Positions 51,811-60,083 of a stretch of DNA of 64,000 bases are shown piece after piece. Each line of letters opens with the position of its first letter. Position 1 is the stretch's first letter. Under the pieces are notes generated by a model. That model was not told where the DNA came from and ran no database searches. It worked only from the letters and a program-made list of their open reading frames with translations. Origin of the DNA: OCS116 sp051531935 (GTDB lineage: Bacteria > Pseudomonadota > Alphaproteobacteria > Rhizobiales > OSC116); NCBI GenBank assembly GCA_051531935.1, contig JAOPTR010000014.1:1-64000 (forward strand), in the 5' to 3' direction. The translations under genes were made by a program, and so were the position numbers.

Positions 51811-52278
51811 TTAAATTTTATTTTTCTCTGAACGCCAATCGGCAACTAAAGGCACTCCATCTGGTGAATGGCTGCCTTTACCCCATTTATACGTACCTGT
51901 GGCTGTTGCTACTATGCTGCCATCTTCATTTTTAATGGTTCCGCTGCTGGTGAACAAAGATCGGCCACCCGAAACTTGATGCCCCTCTAGCCAAATGACT
52001 TTACCTGTGGTGCGGCCAATAAAATTTGTGGTCAATGACACAGTAACCATGGTGCGGATGTTACCATCAACATGGCAATAATTGCCGCATAAGCCGCATA
52101 TCATGTCTAATGCAGAAGCGATAACCCCACCGTGCAAAATGCCGATTGGGTTTAAATGCCGTTCGGTTAATTCTATTCTGGCTTTGGCATATTCTAACGA
52201 CCATTCGGTAATATCAATGCCAACCAATGCGCTAAAGCCATCGCTGAATACATGGTTTATTTCATCTAATTTATTCAT
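51811..52278 (-). CDS. PaaI-family hotdog thioesterase
   Basis: A 155-residue hotdog protein: YAKARIELTERHLNPIGILHGGVIASALDMICGLCGNYC contains the HGG-x4-LD active-site motif with catalytic Asp near residue 64. The C-terminal strand is KNEDGSIVATATGTYKWG. It overlaps the MDR gene by 4 bases (ATGA). It probably removes CoA from dead-end acyl-CoA intermediates in the adjacent beta-oxidation pathway. Confidence 0.88.
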   Translation of the reverse strand: MNKLDEINHVFSDGFSALVGIDITEWSLEYAKARIELTERHLNPIGILHGGVIASALDMICGLCGNYCHVDGNIRTMVTVSLTTNFIGRTTGKVIWLEGHQVSGGRSLFTSSGTIKNEDGSIVATATGTYKWGKGSHSPDGVPLVADWRSEKNKI

Positions 52279-53261
52279 TTGGTTTGGCCTGTTGTTAAAA
52301 CGATTTTACCAACTGCGCGCCGTTCTTTAAGGTCATTAAGCGCCAGTGCCGCATCCTCAAGCGCATATGCTTTGCTGATATGCGGGTTTAACTTGCCTTC
52401 GGCATACCATTTGAACATTTGTTCAAAATTTTCATTATCAAGCGCTAGCTCCTTACCCCTAAACGCGCCCCAAAACACCCCAACAACCGAACAGCCTTTT
52501 AACAGCATGAGATTTACGGCCACCTTTGGAATATCGCCAGATGCAAAGCCAACCACCAATACACGGCCTCGCCATGCGGTCGAGCGTAAGGCTTGCTCGA
52601 ACATATCGCCGCCCACAGGGTCATAAACCACATCAACACCTTTGCCATTGGTTAGTGCTTTAATCGCGTCCCTTAGGGGTGTTTCGGTATAATTTATCAG
52701 CTCATCTGCGCCTGCGGCTTTAGCTGCCGCTAGCTTTTCATCACTAGATGCCGCGGCAATCACTTTGGCTCCCATTAATTTACCAAGTTCAACCGCTGCC
52801 AGACCAACCCCGCCACCAGCACCTAGCACAAGCAGGGTTTCACCCGCCTTTAGCTGAGCGCGTTGTTTTAATGCGTGCATGCTTGTGCCGTATGTCATGG
52901 CAAAACCTGCAGCTATATGGCCATCCATACCTTGTGGGCGTGGTAATAATTTCTCTACCTCGATTACCATTTGCTCGGCATATCCGCCAAATGGTGCCAT
53001 CGCAATAACTGATTCGCCAATTCTATCTGCCGAAACGCCTTCACCGACTGCATCTATAACGCCTGCCACTTCACCACCTGGTGAAAACGGCAATTCAGGT
53101 TTAAACTGGTATTTACCCTCTATAATAAGAGTGTCTGGGAAGTTGCAGCCACACGCTTCGATAGCGATACGCACCTGCCCTGCTGATGGGGTTAGGTCAT
53201 CAACTTCTTGTAATGATAATTTCTCTGCTGGCCCGACTTCGGTGCATAAAACAGCTTTCAT
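52275..53261 (-). CDS. NADPH:quinone oxidoreductase-type MDR (zinc-free)
   Basis: A 328-residue medium-chain reductase without zinc ligands. CGCNFPDTLIIEGKYQFKPELPFSPGGEVAGVIDAVGEG is the QOR-type N-terminal block and LVLGAGGGVGLAAVELGKLMGAKVIAAASSDEKL the nucleotide site. The acyl-CoA branch of the family includes enoyl reductases; either role is possible. First gene of the minus-strand run MDR-thioesterase-SDR-SDR-hydrolase, divergent from the FadJ-like gene and sharing its operator region. Confidence 0.88.
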   Translation of the reverse strand: MKAVLCTEVGPAEKLSLQEVDDLTPSAGQVRIAIEACGCNFPDTLIIEGKYQFKPELPFSPGGEVAGVIDAVGEGVSADRIGESVIAMAPFGGYAEQMVIEVEKLLPRPQGMDGHIAAGFAMTYGTSMHALKQRAQLKAGETLLVLGAGGGVGLAAVELGKLMGAKVIAAASSDEKLAAAKAAGADELINYTETPLRDAIKALTNGKGVDVVYDPVGGDMFEQALRSTAWRGRVLVVGFASGDIPKVAVNLMLLKGCSVVGVFWGAFRGKELALDNENFEQMFKWYAEGKLNPHISKAYALEDAALALNDLKERRAVGKIVLTTGQTK

Positions 53262-53325
53262 AATTCATTCTCCCTCAAAAATTAAAATCATTAAACATGA
53301 CGGTTGACGAGTTGTCAATAAAACA

Positions 53326-53343
53326 ACATACTAAGTAGTATGT
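53326..53343. promoter_or_regulatory. Palindromic operator in the divergent FadJ-like/MDR promoter region
   Basis: ACATACTAAGTAGTATGT is an 8-2-8 palindrome with the same arms as the liv operator. On the plus strand -35 TTGTCA (53312-53317), 18 bp, and -10 TAGTAT (53336-53341) repeat the liv promoter geometry exactly, with the -10 box inside the palindrome. Confidence 0.75.
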
Positions 53344-53365
53344 ATTAAATTCTAAGGGCGAACCT

Positions 53366-55468
53366 ATGACAAAACCTGTAACACTAACTGTTGAAAATAA
53401 TATTGGCATCATTACCATCGACAACCCACCGATTAACGCTTTGGGCATAGATGTACGCACTGGCTTGATTGACGCAATAGATAAAGCCGACGCAAATGAT
53501 GACGTAAAGGCAGTGATTATAAATGCCAACGGCCGTACATTTCCTGCAGGAGCTGACATAAGAGAATTTGGCAAAAAGCCAGTAGAACCGCACTTAGTTG
53601 CCACATGTAGCCATATAGAGAATTGCAGCAAGCCTGTTATTGCGGCATTACATGGCACAGTATTAGGCGGTGGGTTTGAAATTGCACTCAGCACACATTT
53701 TCGCATTGCCTTGGCAAAAACAAAATTTGGCTTGCCAGAAGTTGGGCTTGGAATTTTACCAGGTGCCAGTGGAACACAGCGTGTACCGCGCATTACAGGT
53801 GCCGCACCTGCATTGGATATGATGCTATCGGGCATACCATTCCCTGCGAAAAAAGCATTAAAACTGGGGCTTATTGACCAGATTACTGAAAATACTGATA
53901 TTTTAGAGGCCGCAAAAAGCTTCGCTCAAGACATTATTAGCAATGGCACACCAATTGTAAGGCTTAAAGACCGCAAAGATGGTTTTGAAAACCCCGAACA
54001 ATATGCAGCAGAAATTGCTGGCACACGCGCTATGTTAGATAAAAAGGGCGGCATATTTGCCCATTACGCCATTGTAGATTGCGTTGAAGCTGCGAAAGAC
54101 TTGCCATTTGAAGAAGGTTTAATTTACGAAAGAGACAAAATTTTTGCCTGCATGAAAACCGATGAACATGCCGCCCTTGTGCATGTATTCTTTGCCGAAC
54201 GCAAAAGCCCTAAACCACCAGAAGCTGCAAAAGCCAAACCTAAAGACATAAACTTACTCGGTGTTGTTGGTGGCGGCACAATGGGTGCTGGCATTGCTGT
54301 TGCCGCGCTAAATGCAGGGCTAAATGTAACTATGATTGAGCGTGATGACGACAGCATTAAGCGCGGCATTCATAATGTTGAAAAAGTATTTTTGCGTAAT
54401 ATTGAAAAAGGCCGCATGAACGAGCAGCAAATGGCGGCCGTGATGGCACGCTTCACCCCATCAACCGATTATAATGACCTTTCAGAAGTTGAAATGGTGA
54501 TTGAAGCCGTGTTTGAACAAATGGATGTAAAAAAAGCTGTATTTGCCGAGCTAGATAAAGTGATTAAACAAGGTGCCGTGATCGCCAGTAATACATCTTA
54601 CCTTGATGTAAATGAGATCGCAGCCACAATTTCGCGCCCAGAAAGTGTGATTGGGCTACATTTCTTCTCACCTGCTAACATTATGAAGCTACTCGAAATA
54701 GTAATTCCAGATGAGGTTTCTGATGAAGCCGTATCTACAAGTTTTGCCTTTGCTAAAAAACTTGGCAAAGTGGCGGTACGTGCGGGTGTTTGTGATGGTT
54801 TTATTGGCAACCGAATTTTGGGTAAATATGCGCAAGCATCAACAAATATGATGGAAGATGGTGCATCGCCTTACGCGATTGACAAAGCCATTCGTAAATT
54901 TGGTTACCCAATTGGTGTGTATCAAATGAGTGATTTAGCAGGTGGTGACATTGGTTGGCACACCCGCAAGCGCCTTGCCGAAACAAGAGACAATGCCGAA
55001 CGTTATGTTCATATTGACGATAGAATTTGTGAAAATGGTTGGTTTGGACAGAAGACGGGACGCGGTTATTATATATATGAAAACGGCTCAAGAATTGGCA
55101 CAGAAGACCCTGAAATTTTAGCCATAATTGACAAAGAACGCAAGATTGCGGGCATAACACCGCGTGATTTTTCTGACGAAGAAATTATGGAAACCTATAT
55201 GGCTGCAATGGTCAATGAAGGTGCCAATGTTTTAAATGAAGGTATTTCGTTAAGACCTTCTGATATAGACGTAACTTTCATTTATGGATACGGATTTCCA
55301 CGCCATAAAGGTGGCCCAATGCAATATGCAGACACCATTGGATTGGATAAAATACTAGCGACTGTTGAACGGTTATCCAAACAAGATCCACATTTTTGGG
55401 TGGCATCGCCATTGCTTAAGAAACTAGTGGCCGAAGGTAAAAACTTTGCCAGCTTAAATAACGTTTAA
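53366..55468 (+). CDS. Bifunctional enoyl-CoA hydratase / 3-hydroxyacyl-CoA dehydrogenase (FadJ/PimF-like)
   Basis: A 700-residue fused beta-oxidation enzyme. Residues 1-190 form a crotonase domain with both catalytic glutamates, Glu105 (GGGFEIAL) and Glu125 (GLPEVGLGILPGASGTQR). Residues about 290-480 are the NAD-binding dehydrogenase domain with GVVGGGTMGAG and the catalytic His in GLHFFSPANIMKLLEIV. Two C-terminal 3HCDH domains follow (VGVCDGFIGNRI; YGYGFPRHKGGPMQYAD). It hydrates enoyl-CoA and oxidises 3-hydroxyacyl-CoA with NAD. The ~700-residue form is that of PimF/peroxisomal multifunctional enzyme. SD AAGGG. Confidence 0.95.
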   Translation: MTKPVTLTVENNIGIITIDNPPINALGIDVRTGLIDAIDKADANDDVKAVIINANGRTFPAGADIREFGKKPVEPHLVATCSHIENCSKPVIAALHGTVLGGGFEIALSTHFRIALAKTKFGLPEVGLGILPGASGTQRVPRITGAAPALDMMLSGIPFPAKKALKLGLIDQITENTDILEAAKSFAQDIISNGTPIVRLKDRKDGFENPEQYAAEIAGTRAMLDKKGGIFAHYAIVDCVEAAKDLPFEEGLIYERDKIFACMKTDEHAALVHVFFAERKSPKPPEAAKAKPKDINLLGVVGGGTMGAGIAVAALNAGLNVTMIERDDDSIKRGIHNVEKVFLRNIEKGRMNEQQMAAVMARFTPSTDYNDLSEVEMVIEAVFEQMDVKKAVFAELDKVIKQGAVIASNTSYLDVNEIAATISRPESVIGLHFFSPANIMKLLEIVIPDEVSDEAVSTSFAFAKKLGKVAVRAGVCDGFIGNRILGKYAQASTNMMEDGASPYAIDKAIRKFGYPIGVYQMSDLAGGDIGWHTRKRLAETRDNAERYVHIDDRICENGWFGQKTGRGYYIYENGSRIGTEDPEILAIIDKERKIAGITPRDFSDEEIMETYMAAMVNEGANVLNEGISLRPSDIDVTFIYGYGFPRHKGGPMQYADTIGLDKILATVERLSKQDPHFWVASPLLKKLVAEGKNFASLNNV

Positions 55469-55480
55469 ACAGGATATAGT

Positions 55481-56284
55481 ATGAAAGATTTTGCAGATTC
55501 AGAACGCATCGGTAATTGCATTGTGGTGACCATTAACCGCCCGCAAGAACGAAACCCAATTTCGGCAGAGCTTTTTGCCGAAATGGAAACGGCATTTGAA
55601 TCTGCAAATCAAGACAACTCGATAGGCGCTATTATATTAACAGGTGCTGCCCATGAAAATGGCAAAAGTTTTTTTTGCGCTGGCGGAAATTTGCGTGATT
55701 TGGCAGCATTAAGTGAGCGAACTCCCGAACAACGACGCGAAGTGTTGGAAGTATTACACGACTTCACGCGCTTGGTACATGGTGGCAACGTGCCAGTAAT
55801 TGCCGCTGTCGAAGGAGGTGCTGCGGGTGCAGGTTGCTCTATAGCCTTAACTTGTGATTTTATAGTCAGCGCCAAGGAAGCCAAATTTTCAGTGGCTTAT
55901 GTAAATGTTGGCTTAACGCCCGATGGTGGCGTGACATCGTTTCTAGCAGACATATTACCACGCCAACTCGCTAATGAAATGTGCCTTTTGGGCAAACAGG
56001 TAACCGCACAAAGATTATATGATTTAGGCGCCATAAATTCAGTCACCGACACAGGCAAAACACTTGAAGCAGCGTTAGAGCTTGGCGAACGGTTGGCACA
56101 AGGCCCACGCAACACCATTGCCAACATTAAAACACTCTGTGCCGCTGCGCCATATAATACGCTAGAGCAACAGTTAGAGCTAGAAGCCATGAAAATGATA
56201 GATGCGCAAGCCTCTCCAGAAGCGGCAGAAGGTATTGGTGCATTTTTTGGCAAACGAAAAGCCGACTATACCAAATTACGCTAG
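55481..56284 (+). CDS. Enoyl-CoA hydratase/isomerase family protein
   Basis: A 267-residue crotonase. IGNCIVVTINRPQERNPISAELFAEME opens the fold; FCAGGNLRDLAALSER forms the oxyanion region, and EGGAAGAGCSIALTCDFIVSAKEAKFSVAYVNVGLTPDGGVT the second. The two usual glutamates are not both present (Ser at the first, Asp-Gly-Gly near the second), so it may be an isomerase or hydrolase instead of a hydratase. 12 bp after the FadJ-like gene with SD AGGA, same operon. Confidence 0.88.
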   Translation: MKDFADSERIGNCIVVTINRPQERNPISAELFAEMETAFESANQDNSIGAIILTGAAHENGKSFFCAGGNLRDLAALSERTPEQRREVLEVLHDFTRLVHGGNVPVIAAVEGGAAGAGCSIALTCDFIVSAKEAKFSVAYVNVGLTPDGGVTSFLADILPRQLANEMCLLGKQVTAQRLYDLGAINSVTDTGKTLEAALELGERLAQGPRNTIANIKTLCAAAPYNTLEQQLELEAMKMIDAQASPEAAEGIGAFFGKRKADYTKLR

Positions 56285-56572
56285 ATGAAAATCTAATGTC
56301 GTGGTTTTGAAATTCATGAAATGGGTTTTAAATTCCACACAATTGCAGCATAATTCCTCAAACGCATGACGTAGTGAGAGCAATTTACACTCAGTATTAA
56401 TGGGTATTTTTTGAACCGACTGGCGAAACCAAGTCGCGCCAATTTCTAGCCGTTCATGGGCGGTATAACTTGCCATCCGCAGTCGCCTCTGCCAAATCAT
56501 CAGGATGCTTCAACGGCCAGTGGCACCACAGGAATGTGAGTGCCACCAACCGAAAAGGCTTCTACCCAAGCA
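56282..56572 (-). pseudogene. GNAT-family N-acetyltransferase remnant
   Basis: Read on the minus strand in three frames, this 290-bp gap spells pieces of one RimJ/RimL-type GNAT protein. From about 56554: SVGGTHIPVVPLAVE. Then, after a frame change, HPDDLAEATADGKLY. Then, after a further change and loss of the middle, HERLEIGATWFRQSVQKIPI, NTECKLLSLRHAFEEL and VEFKTHFMNF. In intact relatives the last block continues with an ERLGAKQDG-like segment, which is missing. So the gene has at least two frameshifts, an internal deletion and a lost C-terminus. Confidence 0.75.
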
Positions 56573-56588
56573 GGTATTTTTGCAATTA

Positions 56589-57713
56589 CTAGTTTTTCGA
56601 AAGCTCAATATAGCGTGCTAAATGATAGTCTTCATCACCAAATTGATGCCCAATCATCACCAGACGTTTGGCAAAATGGCTTACAGGCATTTCCCAAGTC
56701 ATACCAATACCGCCATGCATTTGAATGGCCTCCTCGGCAACATTCTGTCCTGTTTCAGCCGCTGTTAATTTAGCTGCAGATAGATGTTTTGCCCGTATAT
56801 TTGCATCATCTGACAATGTGGCCGCGTTAATAACTGCAGATCGTGCTTGGTCAATTTCTAGCACCAAATCGACCATGCGATGTTGAAGCACTTGGAAGCG
56901 ACCAATCGGCACGCCAAATTGATTGCGCAATTTTAGATATTCAAGCGTTTGAAGCTTAACCACATCCATAATGCCCAACGCCTCAGCCGAAAGCGCTAAA
57001 TGCGCGTAGCCCGCCAAGTTTTCAAGCAATTCATAAGCCTCTGCACCTTTAGCAAGAAGTGCATCTGAGCCCAGCTTGACTTTAGACAGGGTTACATCGC
57101 CAGAGCGGCCGCCCTCTACATTGCTATAATCACGCACAGAAACACCATCGGCATCGGCAGGCACAACAAATAAGCCAAGGCCATTTTTGTCATCCACATC
57201 ACCAGACAAGCGAGCAGATACAATTAATAAATTGGCAATTTGGCCGTGAGCCACGACTGATTTTATACCGTTTAATTCGTAACCGTCTGCTGATTCAGTT
57301 GCGGTTGTTGAAACATATTCAAGTTGGTAATGGCTTGCTTCTTCTTCAAATGCCGCGGCGCCAATTTTTTCGCCCATTATAATGGCTTCTAGATTGGCCG
57401 CATGTGCAGCTCCGCCCGCAACCAATGCCTTACCTGTAAGCAAGGCACCTAATACTGGCTCGGGGCATAAAACTGTACCGATGGCTTCAAAAATCAACGA
57501 AATATCGAATCCGTCACCACTAAAACCACCCTCACCTTCGGTAAACAAGGCGCCAATTATGCCTAATTCGGCAAATTCTTTCCATATAGCAGGGCTATGG
57601 CCTGCTTCTGAATAGGCAACTTCGTTACGTGTTTCAATTTCATATTTATCGCCTAAAAACCTTGTTACGGTTTCTTGTAGCAAACGTCTATCTTCTGTGA
57701 GTTCAAAATTCAT
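56589..57713 (-). CDS. Acyl-CoA dehydrogenase, small (non-catalytic-base) subunit, PimD-like
   Basis: A 374-residue acyl-CoA dehydrogenase. It keeps the C-terminal EEAIQMHGGIGMTWEM motif (FAD/partner contact) and RNQFGVPIGRFQVLQHRM, but the position of the usual catalytic Glu (in LDxERLxxAAxxLG) reads AGYAHLALSAEALG with Ala. It starts 33 bases after the larger PimC-like gene. This size and motif split match PimD and other small subunits of alpha2beta2 acyl-CoA dehydrogenases (as in pimeloyl-CoA and steroid side-chain dehydrogenases). The pair should desaturate a dicarboxylyl- or bulky acyl-CoA and pass electrons to ETF. Confidence 0.9.
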   Translation of the reverse strand: MNFELTEDRRLLQETVTRFLGDKYEIETRNEVAYSEAGHSPAIWKEFAELGIIGALFTEGEGGFSGDGFDISLIFEAIGTVLCPEPVLGALLTGKALVAGGAAHAANLEAIIMGEKIGAAAFEEEASHYQLEYVSTTATESADGYELNGIKSVVAHGQIANLLIVSARLSGDVDDKNGLGLFVVPADADGVSVRDYSNVEGGRSGDVTLSKVKLGSDALLAKGAEAYELLENLAGYAHLALSAEALGIMDVVKLQTLEYLKLRNQFGVPIGRFQVLQHRMVDLVLEIDQARSAVINAATLSDDANIRAKHLSAAKLTAAETGQNVAEEAIQMHGGIGMTWEMPVSHFAKRLVMIGHQFGDEDYHLARYIELSKN

Positions 57714-57746
57714 AATTTCACTCTTTCCTCATAACTTCTCTGATTT

Positions 57747-58940
57747 TTATAGGCCAAGCATAAATTTAGATACGATATTGCGTTGTATCTCGTTTGAGCC
57801 GCCGAATATTGATAATTTACGATAGTTGAAATAATCTTCACCAGCGTGCAATGCCTCTTCTGGCCCCACACCACCATTAAACCCATCGTCTGAAGCTTGT
57901 GGAAAGTATGGTATCGCATAACTGCCCATGGCGCGCCGCATAAGATTTGTAAGTTCTTGATAAATAACAGTGCCTTTAATTTTTAACAGGCTGCTTTCGG
58001 CACCTGGGGCAGCACCTGCTGCAACACCTGCCAATACACGTAAATTCGTGGTTTTCATATTCTCAAGCGCAATCTCGACCCGCGCCACACGGGCAGCAAA
58101 ATAGGGATCGTCTAATAATGGTTTGCCATGTAATTTACGTTTTTTGGCAGCTTCTTTAAGCCTTGCCAGACCCGCAATAGACGCGCCGACGCCAGCAATA
58201 TTTGTCCGTTCATATGTCAGCAAATATTTAGCATATGTCCAACCCTTATCTTGTTCGCCAACCAGATTTTCTACAGGCACTTTAACATCGGTAAAGAACA
58301 CTTCGTTCACCTCATGCCCACCTTCTATGGTGATGACAGGTCGCACGTCAATTCCAGGTGTTTTCATATCAATCAGTAAGAACGAAATACCTTCTTGGTT
58401 TTTGCCGTCTTTATTGGTACGTACCAAACAAAAAATCATATCCGCATGGTGACCAAGTGTGGTCCACGCTTTTTGACCATTAACAATATAATGATCGCCT
58501 TCCAACACGGCAGATGTTTTTAACGATGCCAAATCTGACCCCGCGCCTGGCTCTGAATAACCTTGGCACCACCAATCGCTGCCATCAACAATACGCGGTA
58601 ACCAATGCTTTTTTTGCGCCTCATTGCCGTATTTAATCAACACAGGAGCTAGCATGCTGACACCAAATGGAACGATACCAGGTGCATGTGCAAGGCTGCA
58701 TTCTAATTCAAATATAAACGCCTGAACAGGGCTCCAGCCCGTGCCACCATATTCTACAGGCCAATGATGAGATAGCCATCCGCGGTCATTTAGCAAAGCG
58801 TGCCACTCTTCCATTTCGGCTTTTGCCAATGGGCTGCCAAGCTTTACCTTATTTGCCAATTCAGGGCGTAATTTATCACTCAAAAACGCTTGCACTTCAC
58901 AGCGAAACGCTTCTTCCTCTGCACTAAAACTTAAATCCAT
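57747..58940 (-). CDS. Acyl-CoA dehydrogenase, large (catalytic) subunit, PimC-like
   Basis: A 397-residue acyl-CoA dehydrogenase. WWCQGYSEPGAGSDLASLKTSA holds the flavin loop, EGGHEVNEVFFTDVKVPVENLVG the middle domain, and Glu244 in LTYERTNIAGVG is the likely catalytic base. The C-terminus (YRKLSIFGGSNEIQRNIVSKFMLGL) lacks the QMHGG motif, which the partner has. It strongly resembles pimeloyl-CoA dehydrogenase large subunit (PimC). SD AGGA. Works with the 374-residue protein encoded downstream. Confidence 0.92.
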   Translation of the reverse strand: MDLSFSAEEEAFRCEVQAFLSDKLRPELANKVKLGSPLAKAEMEEWHALLNDRGWLSHHWPVEYGGTGWSPVQAFIFELECSLAHAPGIVPFGVSMLAPVLIKYGNEAQKKHWLPRIVDGSDWWCQGYSEPGAGSDLASLKTSAVLEGDHYIVNGQKAWTTLGHHADMIFCLVRTNKDGKNQEGISFLLIDMKTPGIDVRPVITIEGGHEVNEVFFTDVKVPVENLVGEQDKGWTYAKYLLTYERTNIAGVGASIAGLARLKEAAKKRKLHGKPLLDDPYFAARVARVEIALENMKTTNLRVLAGVAAGAAPGAESSLLKIKGTVIYQELTNLMRRAMGSYAIPYFPQASDDGFNGGVGPEEALHAGEDYFNYRKLSIFGGSNEIQRNIVSKFMLGL

Positions 58941-58958
58941 TTTAATTCCTCCAGCATT

Positions 58959-60074
58959 TTAAATATTTTTGTCTTTTAACAACCATTCAGTGTGGCACGT
59001 TACATCGCCTAAAAGTTCGGTTAAAACTCTGTTGCGCTTCATAAACAAGCCAAAATCCATCTCGTCTGTCATGCCAATACCGCCGTGCATTTGCACAGCT
59101 TCTTCGGTTGCCAAACGCCCCGTTTTTGCAGCTTTTATTTTTGCAGCGCGGGTTAGTTTTTCTACATTTTCGGCGCCATCATCCACCGCTTGTAAAGCAG
59201 TGGCAATAAGTGATGCCGTAAGTTCAATTTCGCAATATAAATGCGCCATTCGGTGCTGTAACGTTTGAAACACGCCAATTGTCACACCAAATTGCTTTCG
59301 AGTGCCTAAATATTCAATGGTTCTAGCCGCACATTCGCGCGCTATGCCCAATTGTTCTGCGGCAATAACAGTGCGCCCTGCACAAAGAGCTTTATCTAAG
59401 GCTTGTTGCGCCACATCACCTTCGGCAATCAAAGCATCAGCATTTAATTTAAGGTCAGTTATGGTGAGGTCGGCATAAATATGATGATCAATGAGAGTTT
59501 GCATTTGCGCTGTGATCGCAGCGTCTTTGGCATCAACAATAAATAATGCCAGCTCATTGTCTAATAATGTAGTTAAAATGAATTTATTGGCAGTTGCGGC
59601 ATTTACAACAAATGACTTTGTGCCGTTTAATATATACGAGCTGCCATCATAAACAGCTTCAACATTGCTTTGGGTTGGGTTGTGTTTATGGCCTGCGTCT
59701 ATAGCCAATGCCATAACACATTCACCTAGGGCTATTTTCTCGCCCCATTCACTTAAACAATCGCCACCAATTTCACGAATGAGTGTCGCGCATAATATGG
59801 CTGTCGAAAGAAATGGCATTGAGGTTAAGTTTCGCCCCATTTGCTCTGCAATAAGCCCTGCGGCTCTATAGCCAAAATCACTACCGCCTGCCTGTTCGGG
59901 TAAAACCAGCCCCATCCAACCCATTTCGGCAATGTCTTTAAAAGCAGCGGCATCATATCCTGTATCACTACTGGCATCACGCAAAGCTCTAAACGCAGTG
60001 ACGGGAAGGTTTTTGCTTAGATGTCCCGAAGCTGCATCTAGTAACATTTGTTGGTCTTCTGTTAAAATTTCCAT
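58959..60074 (-). CDS. Acyl-CoA dehydrogenase, small-subunit type (second pair)
   Basis: A 371-residue acyl-CoA dehydrogenase-like protein. RKQFGVTIGVFQTLQHRMAHLYCEIELT and TEEAVQMHGGIGMTDEMDFGLFMKRNRV are kept. At the catalytic Glu position it has ALCAGRTVIAAEQLG (Gly). It lies between the first pair and its own 396-residue partner gene, 9 bases after the latter. This repeats the small/large arrangement of the PimC/PimD pair with a different sequence, so a second heteromeric dehydrogenase with another chain-length or substrate is likely. SD AGGAG. Confidence 0.88.
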   Translation of the reverse strand: MEILTEDQQMLLDAASGHLSKNLPVTAFRALRDASSDTGYDAAAFKDIAEMGWMGLVLPEQAGGSDFGYRAAGLIAEQMGRNLTSMPFLSTAILCATLIREIGGDCLSEWGEKIALGECVMALAIDAGHKHNPTQSNVEAVYDGSSYILNGTKSFVVNAATANKFILTTLLDNELALFIVDAKDAAITAQMQTLIDHHIYADLTITDLKLNADALIAEGDVAQQALDKALCAGRTVIAAEQLGIARECAARTIEYLGTRKQFGVTIGVFQTLQHRMAHLYCEIELTASLIATALQAVDDGAENVEKLTRAAKIKAAKTGRLATEEAVQMHGGIGMTDEMDFGLFMKRNRVLTELLGDVTCHTEWLLKDKNI

Positions 60075-60083
60075 GACACGCTC

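Noticed and set aside
53275..53835. Long (186-codon) minus-strand frame opposite the start of the FadJ-like gene
   Set aside because: It is antisense to a clearly conserved crotonase domain and covers the promoter; codon content is a mirror of the sense gene.
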